From Clavelina lepadiformis (taxonomy: Eukaryota > Chordata > Ascidiacea > Aplousobranchia > Clavelinidae), in contig NC_135240.1 in NCBI RefSeq assembly GCF_947623445.1, positions 19,344,001 to 19,408,000 of the forward strand: a stretch of 64,000 bases of DNA, given 5' to 3'. The translations under genes were made by a program, and so were the position numbers. Under the pieces are notes generated by a model. That model was given only the letters and a program-made list of their open reading frames with translations, did no database searches and was not told where the DNA came from. Of the stretch, positions 12,300 to 24,586 are shown piece after piece (within the stretch, counting starts at the first letter, position 1; each line of letters begins with the position of its first letter).

Positions 12300-13050
12300 C
12301 CTGTGGAGGGCAGAAATATCTCTGGTGATTTCTCCCCAGAAGAGCTTGCCAGTTTCCTCGAGCAAATAAACCCAAGCAAAGCTCAGGGCCCAAGCATCAT
12401 TTGCCCGAAACCCATACTAAAAGCTAGACTTGCCATGAAGTTTTTGCTGTGTAGCTTCTTGTTTTTCAGCTTGCAACACCACGATCTTCCTAAAATATCT
12501 TGATAAGAGTCTTTGCAGTCGCGTTATGAAACCTTAAGAAGCCGTATGGAACTCTAAGGTTTATCTAACTTTCTATATCTTAACGTAATTTGCATTTGGT
12601 GGCCGTGATAACGCTAATAACTTTTTAACATTCTCATATTGGTCCGTAATGCACATTTTTGCCCCCGAGGCCTTGTCACATTTGCCTGTCAAATTTATGG
12701 AAATTATTGTCATTAACTGCTAACATGTTTGCGACCACCTGCGTCAGCGCAATTTTTCGTCCCCCACATTGAAAACGAAAAATAAATGAATGAATGAACT
12801 TTGTAAATATTTCAAAATTGAGCTGGCTGGATTTCAACGTGGTAAGTCCACGGTAGATCACAGGTCATTCTGTGAGCCAAAACATCAAAAACATAGCTTC
12901 GAGGTTAAGGAAAAGGTCGGCATAAAATTTTGAAATCTAGCTTTACAGTCGCCTACGACCACAACACAATAGGCAACGACAGCGCGATTTTATTTGCTTC
13001 TGTTATTGCGATTCTTATATGGACCTAAGCCAACGGCAAATAATTCATTT
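12300..13050 (+). mobile_element. LINE reverse-transcriptase relic (jockey/RTE-like)
   Basis: Translations show SPEELASFLEQINPSKAQGP then SIICPKPILKA, matching the start of the non-LTR RT palm-finger region (family pattern PEELxxALxxLKxGKAxGPDxICPELI). From about 12820 comes AGFQRGKSTVD, matching the AGFRRGRSTVDQ motif, then VAYDHNTIGND in another frame (family pattern LTAAYDTVWH). Stops and frameshifts separate these blocks and the ends are lost, so it is a degraded fragment. Upstream sequence from about 11.8 kb may belong to it but is not recognisable. Confidence 0.75.
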
Positions 13051-13199
13051 TAGCGTAAGTTGAAATAACTATACTGTATAATACAGTAGGCTTTATACAC
13101 CAAGCATCATATAATCTACACACATAGCTTCAATATTGTATCAGGTGCCAAACTAATAACTGAAAATTACACAAGCAAACAAAATTATTCCGCATTTGT

Positions 13200-16100
13200 T
13201 TAAAACTTTTCTGCAATGACTGTAAGGTTAGCCTCGCTGCAAGCTCTTCCAGTTGGATTAAGTGCTTCGCATTTATATATGCCAGCATCACGAGGGCGAC
13301 AATCACTGATGGTAAGAGTACATACTCCATAATGATTTCGCATCGAATACTTGTTATTTGCTCTCAGACGCACACCATCTAAGAAACAAAGCAAAAGGAT
13401 TTTTTTCTATTCTAAAAAACATTTATGCACATGCTCTGGACTTTAATTACCTTTATACCACGTAATTTCCGGATCCGGCTTTCCCATGACGGCACAAGTA
13501 AATTTCGCTGTGGATCTTTCTTTTACGGAGACTGGCTTCAATGCCAAGTTGATACTAGCCGCCTTGTTCAAATTTATTTTGCCATATTGAACTCTTTCAA
13601 TCCTTAATGGAGCTGAACATTAAAAAATTGTTTTTATTTGATGTGCTTCAAACCTTGGTATGTTTACACGTCAGTAGAACATTTGTTCTCTAGGCAGTGT
13701 AGACAAGCCTGATTGAAACTGGGTAGGGCCACTCTATCCATGTGGCAAGGTATTAACCAACCTTGATCCTGCTTGGTGGTTTTAGCTCGTGGAATGCTTT
13801 ATTCAGACAGAGGAATTCAGATTTAGGAAGTAAAAAGACAATTAAAATATTTTCCCGTCTGAAAATTGACAGCTAAAGTCGGTAACCAGAGCGTAACGTT
13901 TTATATTCACCTCGTCGTTGTACAACTGTTAATAAATTGGACTGGTGTCCGTCTCCTCGACCAAGATCGTTCTCAGCAATGATTCGAAAGTAATAAGTGC
14001 AACCTGGTTTCAAATCTCGCACGTGGAAATTTGTTCCTGTGATCTTGTCTTTAATTGTCTGGAAACTTCTGGAATATGCATCTCGTTTCTGTTATTATAA
14101 AAAAGCTTTTACCTTTAGTGAACACTTTTCAATCAAGAAACATAATGGTTAGTTAGAAGCCGTTTGTAAACAGGGTGGGCTACGTATCATTTTCCAAGTT
14201 TAGAGTCCTAGATTTAAGGAGGCCTAATTCTATTTTTATCGACTCAAACATTCGATTAATAAATAGGTTTTCAACGGCATTGGCTGTGGTGTTCGTTCTA
14301 ACTCGAATGAGTCGTAACTACCAACATTTTGATCTTAACGTAATTATTCTTTAGTTTAACCATGTATTTTCTTGAGATCAATGATGTCACCAGAAAAAGC
14401 AAATTGACACCAAAACCAAGCCATTAAAGTACTCAAAGATATTTTATGCGATATATTTTCAATGCATTTAGGTACCTATGAAGAAAACGTTATTGCCAGT
14501 TTTGGCAGGATATAGTTGAAAACATTATGGAAAAAAAGTAACGCCAGCAAATTAAAGGCAACAAAGTAACACATCATGAAGAGTCTTACGCCAAACAATT
14601 TATAGCTTATTATCAGCCTGGTCGGATCTTATTGCACGTAAATTCAATATTGCACTCAGATCCTATTGCACTGATTTACTTTATTAAAAGCATAGAAAGC
14701 GCACGAAATAACTTAAAAAAGAATAGAAGGCACCCTTGATTATTATAGTCGGCAGATGAAATTTTGCTAAAAATTTACCGCATGAAAAGCCCCACTTTGT
14801 ATAAGTATGAAAAGTGAAAACGGTTTCTTATGCATTTTCCTGCATTCATCGCAAGATCAATGAATATTCAAGCCAAACATTTTGTGCTATATATGATTTG
14901 ATGATAACAGAGAAACCAAATGTTTTATAGCTAATTCACATCACACATTATTCGGTAATATGCTGGGGTCCATGTCGTCCCTATGCAAGCTGCAACACTT
15001 TACAGTTTACGCATAAAGAAATCTACGCATATCGAGTTACACCTCAAAGCATTAAGAGGGCCTATGCTAATCTGATGGGCCTCCTACTATATATAGGATA
15101 AAAAATTTTGTATCATCGAGCTAGTCTACAGATGATGGTGAAATATATTGGTAAGACCGGGGCAAGTCGTAACAATTTTTTTTTTAAATCGCATTGTCGA
15201 ACAACTGTTCAGCCATATTAGACAAAGTCATTTTTTTAGAAGAGTAGTCCATTATTAATAAATCATGTGGACTGTTGATAATAAGAAATATATGGTGGGA
15301 TAAATTGTAACATTGTTAACAAGACGTTCAACCTAACACTTCCAAAGAGTTTCCTTTCACACGGACTTAATTGCTAACATTTAGACGACAAAATAAGCAT
15401 TTTCCAAAAGTACAGTACTATTCTGTTTAAAAACCAGAAAAAGTGCTTTTAAAATCTTACCACTCATGGGAGAGTCGCAAAGCTATGTATATCATGTTAC
15501 AAGAAAATAAATACTAACACTGTATGGTGCAAAATATTTGTTCAATCAAAGTTTTCTATAAAAGTTATAGGGAAAATAACAACTACCATTGTTACTTTTG
15601 GCCCTGCGGTCACCCTTTTATTTAACATCCCCAAATCGGCAGATCCATAACATAAACAATAAACATATGCTACCCAGTTCTACGAAAGAATACTAAATCG
15701 GTTGTACTCCAGTTTACTAACTTCGTGAAAATCCAACATCGTCCCCTGTAATACGTGTCGGCTGTTTTGGCATTAAAATTGTGTTACTAAGTTATAATTA
15801 TATCCTCAGTAGGCCTATACTGTTTATACAGTATACTAGTTTTTTTATATCCTCACTATACTATATATAGTATACACTACATGACTCTACGTCACTGGTA
15901 AATACGTTCTACCAAAGGTTGCAAATTAGCAAGACCTAATAGTTTGCAAGAAAATAGAAGAAAAAACCTGTAAACAGTAATGCTTTATGGCATTTCCACC
16001 ATCATTTTTCGGCGGATCCCACGTGATTAGCAGCGACCCATCGTCCTGAATTTCACCAAGTTTAATATTGCATGGTGGATCGGGCGAGTCTAAAACATGT

Positions 16101-19100
16101 TTGGTTTTACAACTAGCGTTTATGGATTCATAACTTAGCATAGGCAAGCTTTAAGTGCCAGTTATGATAAACAAAAAGTAATGTAGTTCTTGCCTTTCAC
16201 AACCAAGCGCACGGCCTTCTGAATAGTTCCACTCGGGTTATGAGCATCAAGCGTGTAAACACCAGAGTCTGACTTTGCTAAATTTCGGATGGTAAGCGAC
16301 GTAACACCACCTTGTGTTTGAATAACACCCCGCTTGTCAAGATCAACACCATCCTTCCTCCAGCTAATTGTAGGGGTTGGTTTTCCCTTTAAAGTACAGT
16401 ATTACGTTCGTAATAAACTCAATATAGCTAATATTGCAGTATATTAATGTGTTTAAACAGGGTTGCCCATGGGAATGGGACTCCCATGTGAGGAATCACA
16501 TGGAATGGAATGGAATTGGACAATAGAAAAGAAATTTGTCCTACAGAAAGTTTTTTTAAGATATTGAGCTATTAAGCTTATAAAACATTTAGGCTGAGAA
16601 AATTGTCATGATTTAAATTTTTTATGGTTGCTCCACATGTAACAGTATTTAATAGTTTCTTTCCATACCAGAAATTGCCTAACTCTAGTCTACAGCCACA
16701 GAAGATTGGAACATTAAAAATTTTATATGCGCATACAAGTTAGTGTTAAACCAATATATGGGCTCATGGGACGAGATGGAGTAGTCACAAAGTGCTATAG
16801 GGTGGAAAAGAAATGTGACAGAAAACAATGCTTCAATGATGATGTATCACAAAGTATGATGTATAACAAAGTATGCACTCAAAGATTATAGTGGCTAAAT
16901 ACCGATACTGACGCCATAAGACGTAGTGTTCCACTTGCAACAACTTCGATTACTTGTCCGAGAGATGAGTCAAAAGATATCTTAGGCTTTTCTGCAAACC
17001 ATAATTCATGATGATAAAAATGTTTTGGTAATTAATTGTGTATGATTCCTTCAGTGCAAAATCTTTGCTAAATGGGAAATAGACTATTCTTACCATGTAG
17101 TTGTTTAACCTCAATAAACTCGTTAACTCCGCTTGATGAACTGTATCCTCCGTCATTATAGGACCGGACACGAAATTTATATTTATCCCCAGTCTTAAGT
17201 CCGCAAACCTACAAATATAAAATAATGAATTCATATAGGTTACCTTGATCATTTTATAAGTCCATAAGTTAGGTTCAAAATTTGTGAGTGTCCTGATTCC
17301 ATACTGCATAATGCCATGGCATAGCGTAAAGCATACTAAGTAAAATACTATTCTGGAGTATTCCAAAAACCTTATCTTTTACCATAAACTTTGATGATCT
17401 GATGGGTGTGGTGTTACACTTTTCCCACTGCTCCCTACCCTCCAAGCAACGTTCCACTGCAAATCCTTTGAAATTTTCAGATTTTAAATCGGATGGCGAA
17501 GTCCAACTGAAGCTTACGCTCTTATCAGTTTTGTCAGTAATCTGAAAATCGGTAGGTGGGGGCGGTGGGGCTGCAGAAAGTAATATGTGCAAACTTTTAA
17601 AATCTATCAACTTCTTTTAATTAACGCAGTGTGAAACCACCAAATCCGGTCAACAACTCGTTAGATCCTTTTTAGATTTTCTAAGTATCCAGACCTAATT
17701 TAAATGGTATTCTTTCATACAGGACAATTTGAATGTTACAAAACTATTGCTTCTACTCACGTATGGGATCCATTGCGGTAATGATTTCACTTTCTTTGCC
17801 ATTCGGACCGCTACCGCCTTCATTTTCAGCAGTTATTCGAAACTGATATTCGTTCCCCTGTGATAGGTCTTTCACTTTCAATGTTCTTTCATGTACCAAT
17901 CTACCACCATTTTGAGGAACCCAATTTCTCCTGCCAATCCGTTTCATTTCCACCAAATACCCTATCGAAATTCTAAAATTATACAATCATAATATTGGAA
18001 AACATGACGTGCAAACGATTCCACCGTGAAACAAATTATATCAATGCTCATGATATTGCTTCAAGACAGAAATAAAGTGTTTGCTATACCATGTTTTTCA
18101 GTATTAGACAAATATACGATATACGATAATATAGACTATTTTACAGAAAGTTTTGATTAATAGGAGAGACTTTTGAAATAACTTCGGTGGATAACTACCG
18201 GCATTAACCGCGAAATTTGTTGGTTACACCCAAAGTTTTCAAAGGATGTTTTTGGGTACCGAAATCATCTCTGAAATGTTTTCCTAAGGTTTCTTAAAAT
18301 TATACTTTTGCAATTACAGCAGAAATTTAACAGTTCGTTTAGGTCGCAGTTTCTCAAAATTTCTTTTTTGTCGACAAAGTTATACCTTTAAAAAACTGAT
18401 TACATCACCAACACTTATACTCCAAGTCATAATTCAAACAAAAGGTAAATTCAGTAAAGTCTTTAGGTAAATACATGTAGTTAGCCTTTGCACTGTATCT
18501 TAGTTTAAAAACAACAACAAGGAAAGGTACTGAAAAAATACCGGTTACTGCGCTTCCACCATCATCCGGTTCTGGCCAAGACAACACACAAGCGGATTTA
18601 GTTAGTTCTGAAATCTTTGGTGCTTCACATGCCGCTGGTGGTTCTAGAATACAGAAGCAAATAAAATACAAAACAATATTTGCTGAAATTTTTATTTGTC
18701 AATATTTTACTGTAAGAATCAATGTTAACCAACTTTTTGTCGATCATTCATAATAGTTACCATATTTTACAATAACTCTAAATTGGAAGCGCATCACTTA
18801 CTGTACTTATCATCAGCCAAAATATCATTTGATATCAAGTAAGGGCTGGTGCCAAAATTGTTTGAGGCGTTAATCCGGAACTTGTATGACTTTCCTTTTT
18901 CCACGTGATCGGTCGTCATACGGAGATCTTCTCCAGGAAATACTTTTCCAAGCTTTAAAGCATAAATTGCCACGCATTCATTTGCACATTTTTCACAGAA
19001 CTACACAAATATAATTTGAGTAATTGTCCTCTCGCTCACCCTGGACCATTCGTCGTCTGTTCCACACACGGTTTTTTCCACGACATATTGAGTAATATGT

Positions 19101-22100
19101 AAACCACCATCATCAGAAGGTGGTGCCCAACCAATGTTGATTAGTTTGGATGATGCCTTAAGAATCTTAACTGGGCCACCTGGTGCTTCTGGTGCACCTG
19201 TTAAGCACAGAAAAGGCTTTGTATAGTAGACGCAGAGACGCCAACCATATATGTTAAAGCAAACAACAAGGAATATGCAAGAAAATATCAACATACTTGT
19301 AACATTAACGGTAATATCTGCATTCGCTTCTCCTTCGCTGTTTTTGACGGTGACGCTATATGTTCCAGAATCCGATCGTTTTGCGTCAACCAGTCTAAAC
19401 TGTGCCACACCTTTAACCACTTTCGCTTCAGCCCGTTCATCTTACAATTAGTTATTAAAATTAGGTTTTCAAGATGCTGACCTTAAGTTATATTGGAATC
19501 TTCTATCATTGTGATATAACTTACATATAACGAAATTATACGTGCTGCACGATGTGGTAAATGATAAAAACCTTTTAATTCTTTTCCATTGTGACTCCAC
19601 GTCGTGGTGGGTTTAGGAATGCCAGATGCAGGAACTTTCAGAAAAATTTCATCTCCGGCTTTAAAATTTACTGGTTTAGCCAAACTTTCTTTTACAGATT
19701 CTGGGATTACAGGCGGTTCTGAAGAGATATAGAAAACAAATTAATAATTAAATTAGCCCAATGCAGTTCAATGTTACAAGCTTATATAAAAAAATTTGGT
19801 TCAGAGTAAAAAATTTACTTCCATTTATTTTAACTGCTGGTATAGATAGGGAGAGCATCGAAACAGCTACATTTAAACATTCTTTTATAACTGGCTTCCA
19901 GTTTATCGGGAAACAAATATCCTAACTTTTCTATCAATAAAATACTGTGCCATCATGCTTAACAACCTGGTGCGTCCATTGCAGTGATCGGCTTTTTGCT
20001 TTCGCCCCAATCACCTTTGCCAGTGGAATTCTTGCCACAAACTCTGAACTCATAATCTGATTCAGGAGTTAAATTCTCCAAAGAAGCAGTTGTACCTTTC
20101 ACAGCGGAGCTTGGAACCTAATGAAAAGAATTACACCACATGCAAATTATCACCTTCTAACAAGTTATTTAAATTAGGCTCGGCGTTTTTTCTTACTGGA
20201 AACCACTCTCCACCATCCTGCCTAGCTTCAACATAGTACGCCGTTACTGGACTACCACCGTCACAGGTCGGTTCCTTCCAAGCAATACTGATAGCAGTGG
20301 AAGATACTTTTGTAGGTTCAGGAGCTGTGGGAGGACTAGGAGGGCCTACAAGTCATAAAGTACCTTTTGTGTATTGGTTTGCATAATAAAAAACTCAAAG
20401 CTTGAAAAATTTGAAAAAATATTATTGAAGGAAGCACCAAAAATAAAAGCTTCATAAGTAGCTTACCACTTGCGAGAACAAGTTGTGAAGTCAGAGGTTT
20501 GCTTTCTCCTTCCGAATTACAGGCTTTCACACGATATGAATATTTTAATCCTTGTGTCAAACCAGTGGCCGTATAAGACAACGTATCCGGGTCCACCTAT
20601 AGTTTAAAGTTAGAAATTATTTTGACACTCAAACGCAATTTGTACAAATTTGTTTAATATTCAATACAAACACCGAGAAAGCATGTAGGCCTATACTAAA
20701 GTAAAACCAACTTTTGTCAATGGTGTCCATCCAGGTGATTTTGTATCTTTACGTTCAATCATATACCCATCAATAGAACAACCCCCATCAGCGGTTGGTG
20801 TTTTCCAAGAAAATGACATTTCCTTGGCGGAAACCTTTGTCATTTCTATTGGACCTACTGGAGGTGAAGGAACATCTGGAATGAACAAACGATATTTTAC
20901 TTGGGCATAGGTTATACCTTGATTGAAACAAAAGTGTAAATTAAACGAGCACAAAGATAGGTGGCGTTTTCGTTTTCACATTTTTTAAACGAAGCTTTTT
21001 TTTAATATTTTCAGATAATTTAAAGGTTTGATCAAAATCTGTGAACGTTTGCAATTATATTGCAACAACAATTTGTCAATATAACAACAATAGCACTGTC
21101 TACAAAAATCAAATTACCGTCCCCAAAGGTCAAATTTGATTTTCTGTGTAAATGTGTATAGCCTATTTGGGTGCAGTGAAATCACACTTCTCATAAAGGG
21201 CTATTGTTTGCACTTTACAGTATAATATATTGTTACAAATTGTATTACAGTTGTTCTTACCAATAATGACAATCTTGAATGATGCTTTAGCACTTCCTTC
21301 TTTGTTCTTTAGCAACAGTGAGAATTCTCCCGAATCTGTTGCATTAAGCCCGCTGATCGTAAAAGATGTATCAACATCACTAGTTTCACTTACAATCCGC
21401 CCTTTAGTTGTAAGTTTCTTTCCGTCTTTGCTCCATTGAGCTATCGGAAGGGGAAAGCCAGTGTAGGGAATCTACAAAAATAAATAACAATTTAAAAAGA
21501 TAATGCAACGCTAAGATGGTCCTGTCGGAGTCAGGATTTTCTCGATTTGATTTTATTTGAAGGAATATAGACCAACTCGTTCAGTCATTATAAAGTATAA
21601 GTCATCACTATTTTACTTTGAGGCGGAAATCTTTGCCAGACTTCAGATTTTTCTCTCCTTTGATCTTTTCCACGACTTCTGCATCCAGAACAGGAGGATT
21701 GGACGGCTTTTGCACCGTAACTGCTCTTGATTCTAGGGCTTCGCTCTCTCCTGCTGCGTTCTTTGCTTTGATGCGGAAAGTGTAGCGCTTGCCGACAACT
21801 AAACCTTCGACTTGAACGGTTTTATCGCCGGGTTTGAAAACGGCGCACTAAAAATAAAAATGTTCAAATCTATGCTATATACTTACACGGTTAGGCTAGC
21901 AATCATAACATCTGGGATTTCATAAATTTAGTTATTTCCGATAGGAAAGAGAAAACTTAACAAATGGCTCCCATAGGCCAAACCTACAAAATACGGCCCA
22001 CTTTTTTGGTGAACATAATTTTCTTTCTTATTTAGTTAAATCAGAAGCCGAAAAGATTTAGACAATTTATCTTTTCTTGCATCCTACAAGAAAAACAAAC

Positions 22101-24184
22101 TATCGCAATGTACGCAATATGTTGTCAAGCTTGAGGCTAAAAATCGTTTTAAACAAAAACCTGCTCCCAGTTGTTTCCACCGCTTGATTTCTCCACGACG
22201 TAAGATTCAACATCTCCGCCTTTGCTAGTTGTGATAAAGCTTAGTATAAAGTGATTAGCCGACATGTTGTCAAATTTAACATTTCCAGCTGGTTTGGATG
22301 GTATTTCTGATATGAAGGAAAAATATATGTAGGCTATACACAATTAATATAAAATATATTCTTGACACTTATATTCTGAAATTATGTTACCCTTTAATAT
22401 CACATGTTGGTTACGTGTCTTCTTTACTTAGAGCAAAGATTAGCAAAGAAGCAGCTGCATGTATTACATAAATAACTTAATGACGTCACTTGACGATTAA
22501 TGCAAGCCGGCGGGTTTCATTTTCCCATGAGCATATTTAGCCAGTCATATGTGATAATAGCACGATAGAAATACCTACTAAAAGTAGTAACTACGTTTTC
22601 ATTGGCTGAAAAAATAGGAGACTCTTAAATATTAAAGCGAGACATTGTTAATTTTGGTATAGAAATTTTTGCTGTGATTATTACAGCTAATAACTTGCCT
22701 TGTTGTTCAATTATCATAGTGGAAGATTTTTGAACTGTCTCTCCTGGCACAGTCATCGTTTGAAAGTTAACACCCGATACATTGGAAAGTGCAACTTCGA
22801 CAGGAACTTTGGTGTTTCCAAAAGCATTTTCCAAAAGAACCTTTAAATATACAATATGTTTGTTGTTTCATACTAAAAAGATTAACCAAAATAACAGACG
22901 GTTATATCAATATATTCAAAGTGTGGTAACAAACAAATAATTTGCAAGAGTATACAAACACAAAAATAAAACTGTCTCTGAAGAAGTACTTAGTTTAAAA
23001 TAGTTGTTTCATACATTTAAAATTTGAAATTCGTTTTATTATCACCTCATATTTTCCACAGTGTTCCGGTTGAAAATCTTCCAAAGTTAGCTTGGTCTCC
23101 GATGAAGTTGTTACAATTTTAAATTGTTTGTCATAGGATCTAATTTTTTTGCCATTAAAGCTCCATGTTGCTGTTATGCCGGAGGCGCCAGAGAAGGGTA
23201 CACGCAATACCATGGGGGAGCCTGCAAAATCAGCACGCGTTTCCGCAACAAAACTTTTCGAATTTCTTTGCATTAATGTGTATTTAATATTTATACTCAT
23301 ACCGGTTTTCAAGTCATTTAGTTCCTGGGCGAGACTTTCGAATTTTACTGGGTCGATTGCAGGGGGTTCTAAAAATTATAGTAAATAGATGAAAACTTGG
23401 TTAAAAGATTGAGTAATCTGAAATTTTTTATATTAACTTAATACACTGATTAGAAGTTTTAAAGCGTCATACACTAGGGTTTTATTTAATGAAAGTTTCC
23501 GTTGACAAAAACTGATTACATCGTTGTAGAGTATAAACATTAATTGAGATAAAAGTTTCGAACCTGTCACGGTGAGTTCAAAAGGCACTTCAACGTTTCC
23601 TTTATCGGTTTTAAATACAATCTTTCCTTCATCATTCTTCTTAGTTTTGGTTAACACCAGAGTGTGTTCAGCATCTGACTGAGATATCAAAATTCTTTTA
23701 CCGTCATCCTGGAGTGGCATTCCATTCTTTGAAAATACATGATTCGGCGTTTAGAACTTATGAAACGTTTTTGTCTTATTTTCTATTGTTATCGTTAAAT
23801 GCATTGGAGTCCAAAAAATGTTGTTACGTTGCTTGTGTACACGTGTTATATATAGTAAGAGCTGCAAGAAATTTACTTGTAACCATTTTCCTGTGAAGGA
23901 AGAATCCGGCAGCTCGCACGCAAAAGTTGCCTTTCCACCTTTCGAAACAACTATTTCTGACATCTTGGAGTGAATAGTCTGCAAGTCAACGGAGGTAACT
24001 GGACAAACTTACACGAATTTTCTTTAAAATCTTGAAACGCCTTTGACATATATCTTATAATCTATTGACTAACTATGAACTGGAAAGCTTAGTTTTGTTC
24101 ACTTACCTGGAGTTGCTTTGATAATGGTTGGCAAGCTGCAGCCAACTCAGTCGGCTTATCGTGAAGACGAGCCTGAAGAACCAT
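13200..24184 (-). CDS. Multidomain Ig/fibronectin-III muscle-type protein (6 Ig + 7 Fn3)
   Basis: Exons (high to low): 24184-24107, 23978-23877, 23726-23564, 23368-23303, 23221-23046, 22840-22699, 22306-22161, 21847-21617, 21471-21261, 20875-20712, 20596-20467, 20345-20197, 20117-19967, 19718-19572, 19440-19297, 19197-19040, 18952-18802, 18643-18542, 17961-17761, 17570-17371, 17208-17094, 16991-16903, 16386-16194, 16089-15968, 14088-13911, 13612-13451, 13378-13200. They sum to 4050 bases, 1349 residues. Domain order: Ig-Ig-Fn-Ig-Fn-Fn-Ig-Fn-Fn-Fn-Ig-Fn-Ig. Fn3 domains show PP-x-P starts, the core W (SWKTP, AWKEP, SWPEP) and YxFRVxAxN-x-G. Ig domains show xTWxxDG/NGK and DSGxYxxxxxN-x-G. The start has an in-frame TAG four codons upstream. 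No kinase, signal peptide or membrane segment. The C-terminal Ig-Fn-Ig recalls myosin-binding protein C; titin A-band-like or IGFN1-like are alternatives. Likely role: thick-filament or Z-disc scaffold. Confidence 0.9.
14089..15967 (-). other. Long intron of the Ig/Fn3 gene
   Basis: The largest intron of the gene. No open frame or recognisable repeat terminus was seen, except an AT-rich palindromic stretch around 15810-15880 (CTGTTTATACAGTATAC and CTATATATAGTATAC). Confidence 0.6.
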
Positions 24185-24586
24185 TAACGTTGACTATAAA
24201 AGGATACCAGCGTCTTATTTTCCCAAGAGGCCAATGTATTTTCAGATGGGAAAGCCGCGAATGCTGGATGGCGATTTCGGTATTAGCAATGTAATACGTT
24301 GGATGTTTTCCTTTTTTACTTCGCTTTTCAAAATTCATTTTCAGTGTTTTACAAATACATTTTTTCAAATAAGTTAAACTTTTTTATCATTTACTGTCAC
24401 TTAATTCTGACCTATAATCTCCCGGTGAACAAGAGATACTCTTAGAATGAACAAAATCTCTAATACCAACAGTTGGAAAACGTATCGATTTTTTCATTTA
24501 TTACGTTGCAGTAACACAAACCGAAAAAGCTTTAAAACATAGGCTTATATCATAGTGCTTTGTCGGAATCCTCTTGATCAGTAGAT

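Noticed and set aside
16456-16530. Possible hAT left end (CAGGGTTGCCCATGGGAATG) inside an Ig/Fn3 intron
   Set aside because: No matching right end or target duplication was found; the ATGGAATGG run could be simple sequence.
19503-19571. Possible 15-residue extension of an Ig exon (FYHLPHRAARIISLY) using a later GTAAGT donor
   Set aside because: That donor is in a different phase from the next exon, while the donor at 19572 restores the Ig strand sequence (ELK-DERAEAK) in frame.
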